A stretch of DNA of 17,488 nucleotides from Bacillota bacterium (GTDB lineage: Bacteria > Bacillota > Clostridia > Oscillospirales > Acutalibacteraceae): positions 1-17,488 of the forward strand of contig JAEWUH010000128.1 in assembly GCA_023397245.1 (NCBI GenBank), read 5' to 3'. The notes beneath the pieces were generated by a model that saw nothing but the letters and a program-made list of their open reading frames with translations, had not been told where the DNA came from and ran no database searches. The position numbers were made by a program, and so were the translations under genes. Shown piece after piece: positions 1 through 10,400 of this stretch (position 1 is its first letter; the number at the start of each line of letters is the position of its first letter).

Positions 1-254
1 GTATGAGTGCTGATAATATCGAAGTTTTGTTTCTTTAATAGTTTTCGGGCAAGAAAAATTGCCTTAATATTTTGAAAGCTTAGTAGGCTTTTCGCAAACG
101 GCAATGCGACAATGTGATCGGCATAAGGTACGGAATCACTTGAGTTGGCTACCACCCAGACCTCATATCCACGATTATGAAACTCTTGCAAATAGGATAA
201 ATGAAAGTTTCTAATGTGTGATAAGGTGGATGCAGCGAACAATATTTTTTTCAA
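1..254 (-). CDS. Glycosyltransferase family 4, N-terminal part (runs off left edge)
   Basis: Reading the minus strand from a TTG at 254-252 gives about 84 residues starting (M)KKILFAASTLSHIRNFHL, then a GYEVWVVAN segment, and ending FDIISTHT at the edge. This is the N-terminal Rossmann half of a GT-B glycosyltransferase of the EpsD/Cps type: a first beta strand (KKILFAAS), a helix with H-x-R-x-F-H, a second strand (YEVWVVA), and the hallmark D-I-I-x-T-H-T strand. The TTG start is supported by a strong ribosome binding site (minus-strand TAGGAGGA, 263-270), 9 nt away, and by the fit of the N-terminus to the family. Such enzymes usually add a sugar to a lipid-linked glycan in capsule or exopolysaccharide synthesis at the inner face of the membrane; donor and acceptor cannot be told. 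The gene is AT-rich compared with the DNA to its right. It is transcribed away from the rest of the window, and the C-terminal donor-binding half lies outside. Confidence 0.85.
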   Translation of the reverse strand, partial: MKKILFAASTLSHIRNFHLSYLQEFHNRGYEVWVVANSSDSVPYADHIVALPFAKSLLSFQNIKAIFLARKLLKKQNFDIISTH

Positions 255-317
255 GGAGATTTTCCTCCTACTCTCTTTTTTCATTTATAACCCAAAATAA
301 GGTTTCTTGTTATTTAT

Positions 318-346
318 AGCATAAATTAGATTTAGTCGTATGTCAA
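318..346 (-). promoter_or_regulatory. Sigma-A-type promoter for the glycosyltransferase operon
   Basis: On the minus strand a perfect -35 TTGACA (plus-strand 341-346) is followed, after exactly 17 bases, by the -10-like TATGCT (plus-strand 318-323), with an AT-rich stretch around it. Transcription would start near 311, giving a leader of about 55 nt before the TTG start at 254. The -10 matches the consensus at four of six positions. No other gene lies between, so this is the natural promoter for the glycosyltransferase. Confidence 0.6.
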
Positions 347-347
347 C

Positions 348-428
348 AAATAGAAATATAATGAAGCTAGGGATTCCGGCCTCTTTACATGGAAGAGCAC
401 CGGAATCCCTGGCTTTTCTTCTATTTCA
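348..428 (+). repeat. Palindromic repeat, copy 1 (terminator-like hairpin with flanking inverted repeat)
   Basis: The core is a perfect 11-bp inverted repeat, AGGGATTCCGG (369-379) and CCGGAATCCCT (400-410), with a second inner stem CTCTT/AAGAG around a 7-nt loop. Outside it, AAATAGAA (348-355) and TTCTATTT (419-426) form an outer imperfect pair. The right part, CCGGAATCCCT plus a T-rich spacer plus TCTATTTCA ending at 428, recurs in the same orientation and spacing at 11170-11198. The copy sits between divergent genes, where a terminator has no obvious upstream gene to serve. It ends exactly where the broken kinase reading frame begins. It may be a displaced terminator or a small REP/MITE-like element. 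Confidence 0.6.
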
Positions 429-692
429 TTAATGGAGGCGTGGGGGAAACTGGACAACCCGGAAGCGCGTTTCGTTTCGGCGGAGGCAAGAACTGTAAAC
501 GGGCAGCTGCTAATCAAGATCGCAAACGCCTATAACGGCCTGCTGAACCAGAGAGACGGCCATTATATCTCCACGAAAAGCGGTGGGCTCCACGGTATTG
601 GCCTGCAAAGCATTAAGAAGGTGGTGGACGTTGACAAGGGCTTTGTCAAAATGGAGCACAGCCGGACGGCGTTCGCCCTGATGGTTGCCTGA
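429..692 (+). pseudogene. C-terminal remnant of a GHKL (AgrC-type) sensor histidine kinase
   Basis: From about 429 the frame reads LMEAWGKLDNPEARFVSAEA and then V-N-G-Q-L-L-I-K-I-A-N, followed by STKSGGLHGIGLQSIKKVV and ending FALMVA at a TGA (690-692). This is the ATP-binding tail of an AgrC/VirS-like sensor kinase: the end of the N box (normally N-A-x-E-A, here only M-E-A), the I-x-N strand, and the G box H-G-I-G-L followed by the S-I-x-x-V-V helix. The N-box Asn/Ala, the dimerisation helix and the sensor membrane segments are absent. About 87 residues remain of a protein normally over 400, so it cannot be a working kinase. The ATG at 432 has no ribosome binding site. The break coincides with the end of the repeat at 348-428. 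Such kinases typically act with LytTR-type regulators; none is present here. Confidence 0.8.
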
Positions 693-745
693 TCCTCGTG
701 TCAAGCTCTTCGGCGGGAGCTTCCCGGTAAATTTGAATGACGATG

Positions 746-780
746 ATACCCTGTCAAGTATTTTGGCAGGGTATTTTTAT
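746..780 (+). terminator. Intrinsic terminator after the kinase remnant
   Basis: ATACCCTG (746-753) pairs with CAGGGTAT (767-774), and the stem can be extended inward by CAA/TTG around a short loop. It is followed by a T-rich tail (TTTTTAT). It lies about 50 nt after the kinase stop codon, so it is probably the original terminator of the former kinase gene or operon. Confidence 0.8.
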
Positions 781-863
781 CTAATTTCGGCATTAAAGAC
801 GTTAATTTCGCCATTCTGTGTTATGACAAAATTTCATATGTATAATGTAGGTGGGAAGTGATC

Positions 864-1208
864 ATGATGCTTTACAGGATTTATCCCCAGGTAGGCGGGG
901 AACGGATTTTTACAGAACCGCGCAGCCGGAGCAGACTTCCATACTGTACCGCAAAGGAAATGCGGACGCGCTATCCGGACGGAAATTTCGTTGTTATCGG
1001 GGAAATCGGCGGCTTAGCACGGCCCTCCACCGACGAGGACCGGCTTCTCACCGGGGAGGGAAAGACTCTGCCCATCCTCGCGAGAGGCAGCCTGAAAAAA
1101 CCCTTTGAGTGGGTCGCCGGATATATTGCGATAGGAGAGTACACCTATATCGCGGCAATCGGGAGTCCGATTTCCGCATTTCTGCGGCATTGCCGGAGAC
1201 CGGCGTAA
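864..1208 (+). CDS. Small protein of unknown function (114 aa)
   Basis: I do not recognise this protein. It starts MMLYRIYPQVGGERIFTEPR, has a hydrophilic arginine- and glycine-rich first half, then a hydrophobic beta-like stretch (WVAGYIAIGEYTYIAAIG), and ends in a basic tail (RHCRRPA). There is no signal peptide and no clear membrane helix, so it is probably cytoplasmic. The ATG at 864 is chosen because AGGTGGG (849-855) lies 8 nt upstream; a GTG at 858 would sit too close to it. Codon use fits the GC-rich neighbourhood. A second plus frame is nearly open in the same place but is broken by a stop at 1106-1108. It lies alone between a terminator and the giant-protein gene. Whether it is translated is uncertain. 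Confidence 0.5.
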   Translation: MMLYRIYPQVGGERIFTEPRSRSRLPYCTAKEMRTRYPDGNFVVIGEIGGLARPSTDEDRLLTGEGKTLPILARGSLKKPFEWVAGYIAIGEYTYIAAIGSPISAFLRHCRRPA

Positions 1209-1245
1209 AACCGTGGGAATACAGGCGCCAAATACACGGGAAATT

Positions 1246-1263
1246 ACCGCAAAGCGGTTTTAT
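1246..1263 (+). terminator. Weak hairpin with T-rich tail after the small gene
   Basis: ACCGC (1246-1250), loop AAA, GCGGT (1254-1258), then TTTAT. The stem is only 5 bp, so this is a marginal terminator candidate about 40 nt after the stop of the 114-aa ORF. If functional it would separate that gene from the giant-protein transcript. Confidence 0.25.
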
Positions 1264-1321
1264 ACTAATTTATGACGGGGGAACCCATCACAACTGCACA
1301 AAATGAGGGGGATAAAAACAT

Positions 1322-1420
1322 ATGAAAAAATTATTCCGGCGGAATCTCCGCAGGAGAGAAACCGTTAGAAGATTCTGTGCTGTGGATATTCTGAGATCCG
1401 TAAGAGGAGAGTCCGTATGA
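1322..1420 (+). CDS. Short arginine-rich ORF (32 aa) overlapping the start of the giant gene
   Basis: An ATG at 1322 is preceded at 10 nt by a strong ribosome binding site (GAGGGGG, 1305-1311). It opens a 33-codon frame that begins MKKLFRRNLRRRETVRRF and ends RSVRGESV. Its TGA (1418-1420) overlaps the ATG of the giant gene (1417-1419) in the ATGA pattern typical of translational coupling. Nine of the 32 residues are arginine, and six of those codons are AGA/AGG, partly in tandem. The peptide has no hydrophobic segment. It may be a leader peptide that tunes translation of the 9.7-kb gene through ribosome hand-over. The giant gene also has its own site (GAGGAGA, 1404-1410), so coupling is not obligatory. 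I know no family for the peptide; it could also be a fortuitous frame. Confidence 0.5.
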   Translation: MKKLFRRNLRRRETVRRFCAVDILRSVRGESV

Positions 1421-4400
1421 AAAAGAGAAATAAGGTACATAAGCAGGTGCTGGCGTTAGTACTTTGCCTGGTGCTGGTTTTCCAGACAGTAATGCAGGCC
1501 AGCGCAAACATCGCTGATACGATGCACAACTCACTCGAGCAAAACCAGTCGCTCCTGCAGCAGTTGAAAGGCATGTACGGCAACGGCCTGACGCAGACCG
1601 ACGTGGAAAAAGAATTGAAAAACATGGGCCTGCTGGGTGATGACGGCAGCCTTACCGTGACCCAGAATATCATGGTGGACGGCACGCCGATGACGCTGGA
1701 ACAGGTCAAGGCCATGATCGCAAAACCCGGGACTGACCTGAGCAAAACGGTCACTGTGGATGGGACCAAGGTAACGCTTGCCAACCTGCAGACCATGATC
1801 AAGATTGAAGACGAACTCAAGCGCCTAAAGGAAACCTATTTAACGGGTGCCGTCCCGTTCGACGCACAGCGGCAGAAAACCTACGCGTCGCTCCAGACTC
1901 AGCTGCAGAGCACGGGGCTGAACCTGGGGCAGATGCTGTCGTCTTCCGAAACGGCGCTCAATCAGAACATTCGGATCCAAGTGGCATGGGACGGGGCAAA
2001 CCTGACGGCAAAACTGGTGAGCACCGACGGATACAATGCGCCGGCGCTCAGCTACGACGTGTCTTTCAAATACCGGGCGTTGCCCGGATCTCTGCGTACG
2101 GTCACCGACTCCTCTGAGAAGACCCTGACCATTGCGAAGGGAAGCACTACCGCCAGTGTACATTATAATTTTTACGACACCGCCGGCGTGCACTGCAGCG
2201 GTAAGATGGCTTGGCTTCTGCAAGTTTACAACCCACAGAACGCGCTGTTTTATACAGATGCAGCCCACGCGAATCTGCGCGCGATCAATTTCCCGATTCT
2301 GCGCGAGAGTGCCTCTTACACCTGGACTACAACCGCAACATATCATAATGCCTCAACCGTTCTTGAAGTGTCCGATGGTCTGGCAAACCCGGTTGAAGTG
2401 CTGGGCTTTTTAGTAACGGATAAAAATAATCTTCAGAATGCGGCGAATGACATCTTCGGAAGTCAGAGTAACGCCTGGTTCAAGGTTAAAGTTTCCATGT
2501 ATCTGGCATCGATGTCCACGACCGCAACGATGATGACCGCGAAACCCATGCTGAAAGTGCAAACTGATGGCCTCCCACAAGATATTCCCAACGTCAATTA
2601 TTGGAACGGGAGCAGTTATTTGAGCTATGACAGCCTGAATCAGCAGCAATACAACGTCCATAGTGTCGGTACTTCGGGTAGTGAAGATACTGTTGTGCAG
2701 GCGCTTGTACCGGGGGAAATCCCGAATTTGCTCGGCTTCTCACCGGTCAGCGGAACCTCGGTGACCTACACCCCGACAATTCCAGATACGGTTTCGGGTT
2801 ATCCAAACGGGGTCGGACACTACAGCATCACCAACACGGTTTCCATTAGCGACACTCAGCTCCCGACCGTCAATGCCGTCACTGCGCCGGCTGGAACTTA
2901 TACGTCGGGAATGCAGATTCCCATTACGGTAAAATTTTCAGAGCCTGTTACAGGCTCGCCCACGCTGACTATGAAGGACGGAACGGTTTTAAGCCCCGCG
3001 GAAGATTCGACGATGAAATACAACTACAGAACTTATCTGTACACGGTTCCGGCCAGCCCCGATCACGACTTGATGTACAAAGAAGTAAAGGGGATCACGG
3101 ATCTTTCCAATAACCCAGGCAGTTATTCTCCAAACAGCGGAAACGGGGATACCGTTCCGGGCGTGACGATGGAGATGGATAAGTTGCTGGCGTTTGGGGG
3201 CCTTTCCGTCACAAACACGCCCACCGGCGGAACCTTTCCGTACAACGGAAAGGTTGAAGTTACACTGACCCCGAACGCAGCCTATTCCGACTGGCTCAAC
3301 GCCGAAGCCGGCAACAACAGCGGCAAGCTGACCAGCGTCTGCGTCATGGCGAACGGCAATGCCTACCAGCTTTCTTCTGCCGATGTCAATGGCACGGCCT
3401 ACAAAGCGACAATTGACGCCGAAAAATACATATCATCGAGCCAGACCACGCTTTCCATCGACCTGTACAACGGAACGACATATGCAAACGGAACATTCTC
3501 CGGCGGTACGGTGGTTTTTGGGCAGCACGCTCAGGCTGCCATCGCGCCAATCGTGCCGGTGACGGGCGTCACCATCCATGAGCCGACGAATCATACGATT
3601 TATACAACGGGAACGGACGTCGTTCAGCTGACCGCCGACGTCACGCCAGCAGACGCCACATTCAAGCAGATCGAATGGAGCAGCAACCCCGCGGGCGTTG
3701 CGACGATCGACGCGAGTACCGGCGTTGTCCGGGCCGTACAGCCCGGCACTGTTACGTTTACTGCGACCGCTCACAACAACGGCGTAACGGGTGCAAACGC
3801 AGTCGCAAAAACCTCCTCAACCTTTACGGTTTCCAGCGACGGCATCCCGGCCATCGTATTCCCGGGCGGAGCCAACACCTTTTATACAAAGAAAAACGAA
3901 AGCGCCAGTATTTTCTGGGGACAGAACCTGATTGGGCGTAAAGGGAGCAGCACGCAGCCCACCTTTACGGTGGCAGTGTATGCAGGAAAATTCTCTACTC
4001 CCGCCGGCATTACGGGGACGCCGGTCTATACCGGCACCGTCACCAATCAAAGTACGTTCACGATTCCGGAAAACGTGTTCGGTCAGGTGTCTTCCGTCGA
4101 TACAAACCAGAACGTCACTCCAAACTACACGGTCGAAGTCAGCGCGCCGAACCCGGACGACGGCACGAAAACCCTCAGCGCCGTCGGGTACGTCATCGTC
4201 TATCCGCAGCCCATCAAAGCGGCTCTGAACACTCTGACCAAATACAGCATTACGGATGACGCCGTGACACAGAACATCGGCTGGAAAATTCAGAATATGG
4301 AAGGCAGCGGCGACATTTCCCTGCAGATTTTGAAAAACGGAACCGCGATAGACACCTCCGGTTTGAACAAACAGGCGGAGGGAAGCTTCAGTCTGCCAAT

Positions 4401-7400
4401 CCAGCCGGTTGCCAGCGGGCAGCTTAAAGATGTTTATACGGTCTTTCTGAAAGCGAGGAATCAATCAGACCCCTCTTGGAGCATGGATTCGTTTGTGCTG
4501 AACGTTTATAAGCACGACGCCCTGAAACTGAAGTTGGACGGTTCCGATGCGGCGGACGGCAGTTCCGTTACGCTGGACAACGAGCCGCGGATCAGCAATA
4601 TTTTCAAGAGTCAGGGCAGTCAGGGTATTCTGAACCTGAACCGCGGCATTGACCTGAAAAAGATGCTGAGCATCAACTTCAGCCAGTTCTCCTGGGGGAA
4701 TGTACTGGATCGTATTCTGTGGAAGTCCAGCAACAGCAAGGTGGCTTCCGTAAACTTCCGGCAGGGATCGCTTTATGAGAATATAGATAAATTTAATTAC
4801 AGCACCTACAGTCCGGCAACAACATTTATGATGGTCGGCAACTCGGACGGTACGGTGCAGGTCACCACAACGCACGCCGCCACGGGAATGAAGCAGACGC
4901 TTAATGTGACTGTGAAAACCCTGAAGAACAAACTGTACCTCTTTCACTTTTATCCGAAAGTTCAGACAACGGTGAGCTATGTCAGTGGCGACGGAAAAAC
5001 CCGCACCCTTACTTCTGACAGCAGCGGCCAGCTCGCCGTTTATGAGCCGGACGGCATTGCGGGAGACGTCTCCCTGAAATCACAGTCGGGGCAGGATACC
5101 TATCTGGGTACGATCTTCCATGACAATCTAATCTCCTCGGAAGGCGACGCGGGTACCTATGACATGTACCCGGTTAATTTCTTCCAGCTGCGCCCCGTCA
5201 CAACCCTTGACCTGTATTTCAAGGGCAGCGACGGCAATCCCTACACCGGAACGGTTACCTACAGCGGCGCCGTTTACAAAAACGATGTGGAATGCACAAA
5301 AACGGAAGTGAAAAACCGGCAGGCAATTCTCAGCAGCGACGGGCATTTTCAGCTCCGTTTCGACTCCACCCAGTTCGCAACGGACAACAGCCAGCCGCTG
5401 AAGGCAACCGACAAAATCAAATTTATTTATGAGGTCCGATTTACAAATGACAGTTATTACCCGCAGCTGATTACCGTGGACGGCAATGTCAGCCCCGACC
5501 AAGTCGTAAAATTCGGGGACAGTGTTGTCAGCCTGAAGGCGGTGCCCTCCGCCTCCTACAAAAACAAACCCTTCCTCGTTTCCCAGAAGCTCGACTACCA
5601 TCTGCTCAGCGGGCGCATGTTGGACGTAACGAATTTCACTGGTTCCGTGGGGCCGGGCAACATGTATCCGAGCGTGGATCTGGTCAGTACGGAAGCGTGG
5701 TGGGGCAATTCCAACCCGGCGGAAAACAAAAACTACGGGATGGAAATTCAGGATGAATTCAGCGGAGTCCTGCCGGTGCAGAAAGTGAAGACGCTCAATT
5801 ACCCGTTTGCGGATATGGCCTTCACGGAGAACGTTACTACGCTTGACCCCAGCACACTGAACCTTGAAATCGGGCACGCCAAAGGGGCGGCCGCCGCCCT
5901 TATTCTGCCGGACGGCACGCTGTACAGCAGGGTCCAGAGCCCGTTCACATTTACCAATATGGTGGGTGCGCCAGACGCGGATGACAAGGACAGCGGGATC
6001 AGCAACGCATTCTCCGACATGAAAAAAGACGGCAACCTCAATATGGATGTGAACAGTGCCACCGGCAGCCTGACCGGCCAGATCAGCGGGTCCGACCAAA
6101 CGCTCGGCATGCTGATGCAGTTCATGGACGGTCAGTCCGTGGGTTCAAACACGCTCAACCTTCTCGTTACCGCGACGGAGGATCCGCTTGTGTTCAAAGG
6201 GCTTATCACCATCTCGCAGGGCTACGGTGAGGATACATCCATCAATATCGGCGGTGCCGATGAGGGTCTGTCACTTCCCGGTGCCTCCGACATTCTGGAT
6301 GGCGCGAAAAATAAAGACGACATTAAAAAGCAGCTGACGGGCGAAAAGAAGCTGGCTGCTTCGGGCGGCCTGGAGTATGGGCTGAGCGTCAACGGCTACT
6401 ACGAGGTGGAGGTTCGCTACGATCCGTCCGCCGCGAAATGGAAGATGACGACTACGGGCGGCGGCTTTGACCTCGGGGCAATGATTGGGTATTCCAAAAA
6501 TTTCAATGTCAGTGTGGAAGGGGTTCCGCTGACTGCGGAATTCGGCCTTGGCGCAAAGCTCAATCTGGCATTCCGCGCCGTAAGACCGACCGACACGGGT
6601 CTGGAAAAAGTTCAGGCCGCGTATGTCAACGACTTCTTCAACAGCCTGCAGATCAATATGTATGTCAGCGCCTTTGGCGGATTTGGGTTTGATTACGAGA
6701 TTGTGGCTCTGAAGATCGGCATATTCGGGCAGATCGACCTCGGTCTGAACAACGAATCGCTGATTCGTAATTACAAAACGGAGAATCAGAAGCTAGACGC
6801 GCTCAGTATGAGCCTGTACGGTACGGCGGGCATCAAGTTCGTCGCCAAATTCCTGTTTGTTTCTTATTCGACGGTGCTCGCGTCGTTCACATACGGAGGC
6901 AACCTGTTTACCAAGGACCTTCAGGGGACGAACGCGCATGACGAGATCGCCGACTGGAAGTCGGATCAGACAATCCCTCTGCCGGACGATCCGGAACAGG
7001 GGTTCAGCTACGGGGCTTTGGGCGGGAACGTCACGGGAAATCTGTCCTCCTCCAGCCTGAAAAGCAGTTTCGCGAGGGCCTCGCTTGCCTCTTCCTCCGG
7101 CCTGAGTACGGTCAGCAGTTCCGTCACCATGGAAAAGCGCGACTATCTGAACCAAGCTGCACGCCGCTGGAACAGCGGAACCCTCATGCGGTCCCTGCTT
7201 GCCTCTGTCGATTCCATGACCGACATCCAGTCGAACTCCTATCCGTACGCAAACCCGGTGGTGACACGCGACGGTAAAGTTCTTGCCTATCTGTCCGACG
7301 GTGGCTCCAATAACGTAAATAAAACCCGCGCAAGCTGGGCGGCGGGCAGCGGGAAAGGCACCTATGCCGACCATGGCGTTCTGAGTACGGACGACAGCGT

Positions 7401-10400
7401 CGGCCCGGACAGCAGCCTGGCTCTGGACGGGACTTCGTCTTTCGCCGCGGCCGCGTGGACGCGTCAGCAGACGAAAATTGACACCGCCGCCGGCGGTACG
7501 GTCAGTAGCACGGATGTCTCCGCCATGACAAACAGCACCAAAATCATGGCCGGTATTTATAATGGATCGTCCTGGGCGACAACCGGCCTAACCGATGCGG
7601 GGGGCGATAACCTGACTGCCGACCTTGCGCCGGTCGTGGCCGCCTCCAACGGGCACGCCATCGTGGCGTGGCGCAGCGTATCCGGCAGCGGCTCGGGGAA
7701 CAGCTCGCTGCAGTATGCGGACGTCAGCGACCGAATCCTGTACAAAACTTATTCCGGCGGCGTGTGGAGCGATGCAAAAGTGCTTTACAACGGCTCACAG
7801 GGCGGTGTGAAGGGGCTTCAGGCTGCGATGCTAAACGACGGTACGGCCGGGCTGGCCTACACCGTGAACTGCGGGGGCAATACATCGGACACCTCCGGGT
7901 GGGAGACCTTCAGCGCCGTTGCCGCGCCGGACGGAACCCTGAAAACCAACATTCGGCTGACAAACGACGGCAATACGGATGAGAACCCGCAGATCGCCGC
8001 GGTGAACTTCGGCACCGACGCCCAGCCGAACCGCAGATTTGTGTTGGGATGGCATACCGTGGTAAAATCCGTGAATTCCGAGACCCAGAAGGAAACCACT
8101 TCTAACGACATTTTGCTGGCAGCCGTCAACAGTGACGGAACGCCCTGCACAGACATCCCTGATTCTCTCAGCAGTATCAGAGACAGCACGCAGGTTGCCA
8201 ATGTGGGTAGTTTCCGGTTCGCAAGGGGCGATGATTTGAAGCTGGATGACCTCTCCCTTGTCTGGGTGGAACCTTCCATGACAGACGGAACGGGCTACAG
8301 CGGCGGGCTGAATCCGCAGGCCGAGAATAAAGACAATCTGAAAGCCGTCAAATTCTACCGCGATGCTGCGGGAACGGCCCGCCTGACCGGTGAGCTCTCT
8401 CTGGCGGAAATGCCGGACTACACCGTCATCGACCAGTTTGACTCCTATTACGACGTCTCGGCCGCACAGGTCCGTGCTGTGATGCTTACAAGCTGCTATG
8501 ACCCGAACGTCGGGCAGACGAGCACGGTCTATACGACGGATAACCGCCCTGTCGTCACGGTCTCTCCCATCTGCGCCATGAAGGCGGTCTCCGGCGGTTT
8601 TACCAATTCCATTGACGTGCTGGACGTGAAAGTCAACCATTCCGAACTGAAATGCGGGCTCAGCACGGCAATTCCGTTTACAGTTCAGAATACGGGAATT
8701 CTTCCTGTCGATTCCGTTACCGTCACGGTGGACGGAGCGCAGCAGACGTTTGACCATCTGGAGCTTATGCCCAACCAGAAGCAGACACTTTCCTACGATT
8801 ATGATGTGCCCGACGCAAGCGTCGGTATCCATAACGTCGATTATACGGTTTCAGCCGCATTCACCGACCATTCTGTCAGCAGCAAAACCGGCACGCTGAA
8901 TCTGGACCTTCCGGATACCGGTATCTCCAAGGTGGAACTGGTGGGCGACGAATCGGGCAAACGGACCATTCAGGCCACGCTGCAGAATCTGAGCGACGTC
9001 CCGATCAAGGACAGCGGAGACCGAAAAGTTTACGTGGCCTTCTACACAGACCCGGGCTGCAACGAAAACAAAGAGGATGGAACGCCCAACGGGACTCTGG
9101 TGGAAAAGAAACAGATTACCGGAACCGATCTTGACCTGCTGAACCAGAGCGCGCTGACCATGCGTTTCACCTACAACGTGCCGCAGAGCGGCATCCCGAG
9201 CGGCGGCGTGCGTCTATACGGCCGGATCTGGGTAGAAGAGAAGCAATCGGACGGCTCCTATGATGAGCTGGTGGAATACGATACCTCCAACAATACAAAA
9301 AATATTTTGATCCCGAATCCGGTGGAGGCAAACAACGGGCAGCAGTTCCGCGTGATCGTGGAGCAGGAGAACTCCGCGGGTGCCACCGTTGCGAACCTTA
9401 CCGTTAAAAATCTCTCGATGGAGCCTTCTTTCAACGGGAACGTCGTCGCTCAGCTTCTGGACGCGGCAGGAAACGTCATTGAAACAAAACTTCTGGCAAA
9501 TTCCAATGCGGATCTGATCAGCCTCGGCGGCGAGGGAACCGCACAGGGGCAGATTCGCTTCTCGCAGACGGGGGCGCGGGTAATCGCCCACTACTTCACA
9601 GCGGACACTTCCTTGGGCGGCATTTCCAGCATTACGGCGCAGGGAATCAACATGGTTTTCGACAGCGGTAACCATTCGTATTCGGTGGACGCGGTCAATC
9701 TCTCTTCGACATCGATCATGGCGGCCGCGGCAAGCCCCGGCACCTATGTGACAATTAAGGACAGCGGCGGAAGCACCGTACTGGCGCAGGGACTCGGTGC
9801 GGTTTCGTATATGCTGAAGCTTTCCCCCGACGAAACGCAGACTCTCCAGATTTCTTCAGGGGTGGCTCCTGTCGCGGATTCCAATGTGAAACTCATGGCC
9901 CGGTCTCTGGCAAAATCTCCGTCTGGTTCTTCCGGCGTCTATCTTGTAACGATCCACAGCAAGACGAAACAGGTCGTCGGCGGCAGCGTCTCTCTGGTGG
10001 CCATGGGTAAAAACGCATCGGGTCAGATGCGCGTGCAGGTCCAGGCAACGGGGCTTTCCGGGTTTGTGCCGTCGCAGTGGCAATATACCATAAACGGCGG
10101 AAAGACCTGGACTCCGCAGCAGAAATGGGAAAATAACGGAACCAATGAATTCCTGCTCGACAAAGGGGAATACAGCGCCGTGCAGGCCCGCGTGTTCGAC
10201 GCGTCGGGAATGTCCATAATGTCCAATGCCATCGCCGTTAGTTCACAAGGCAGAATTCTTCAAAGCATCGAACCCCCGGCCGCGGTCACCGGGCTGGCAA
10301 ACGGCGCAGCCAAGACGGCGCTGGGACTGAACCTCCCGGGTTCCGTTACGATCCGGACGGACTGCGGGACAGAAAGCGCGACGGTTTCCTGGAATGTGGA

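Noticed and set aside
332..517. 61-codon minus-strand frame between the glycosyltransferase and the kinase remnant
   Set aside because: It crosses the palindromic repeat and runs antisense to the recognisable kinase tail. It has no motif and no good ribosome binding site.
841..846. TATAAT just before the 114-aa ORF as its promoter
   Set aside because: Transcription would begin near 853, inside the ribosome binding site used to choose the ATG at 864, and no good -35 lies 17 bp upstream. It could only work for a leaderless message from the GTG at 858, so it was not listed as a promoter.
1261..1266. TATACT as a promoter for the giant gene
   Set aside because: The -10 is acceptable but the bases 17 upstream (GGGAAA) do not resemble a -35. 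The promoter of the giant gene remains unlocated.
851..1306. Alternative plus-strand frame over the 114-aa ORF
   Set aside because: It is interrupted by a stop at 1106-1108, its product is rich in R, H and S as expected for an out-of-frame translation, and it lacks a well-placed ribosome binding site.
5128..6099. 323-codon minus-strand open frame inside the giant gene, and similar long frames at 7831-8832 and 3817-4464
   Set aside because: They lie wholly inside a continuous, domain-bearing 3228-codon frame, have unnatural composition rich in R, H and V, and show no family motif. They are shadows of the GC-rich coding strand.
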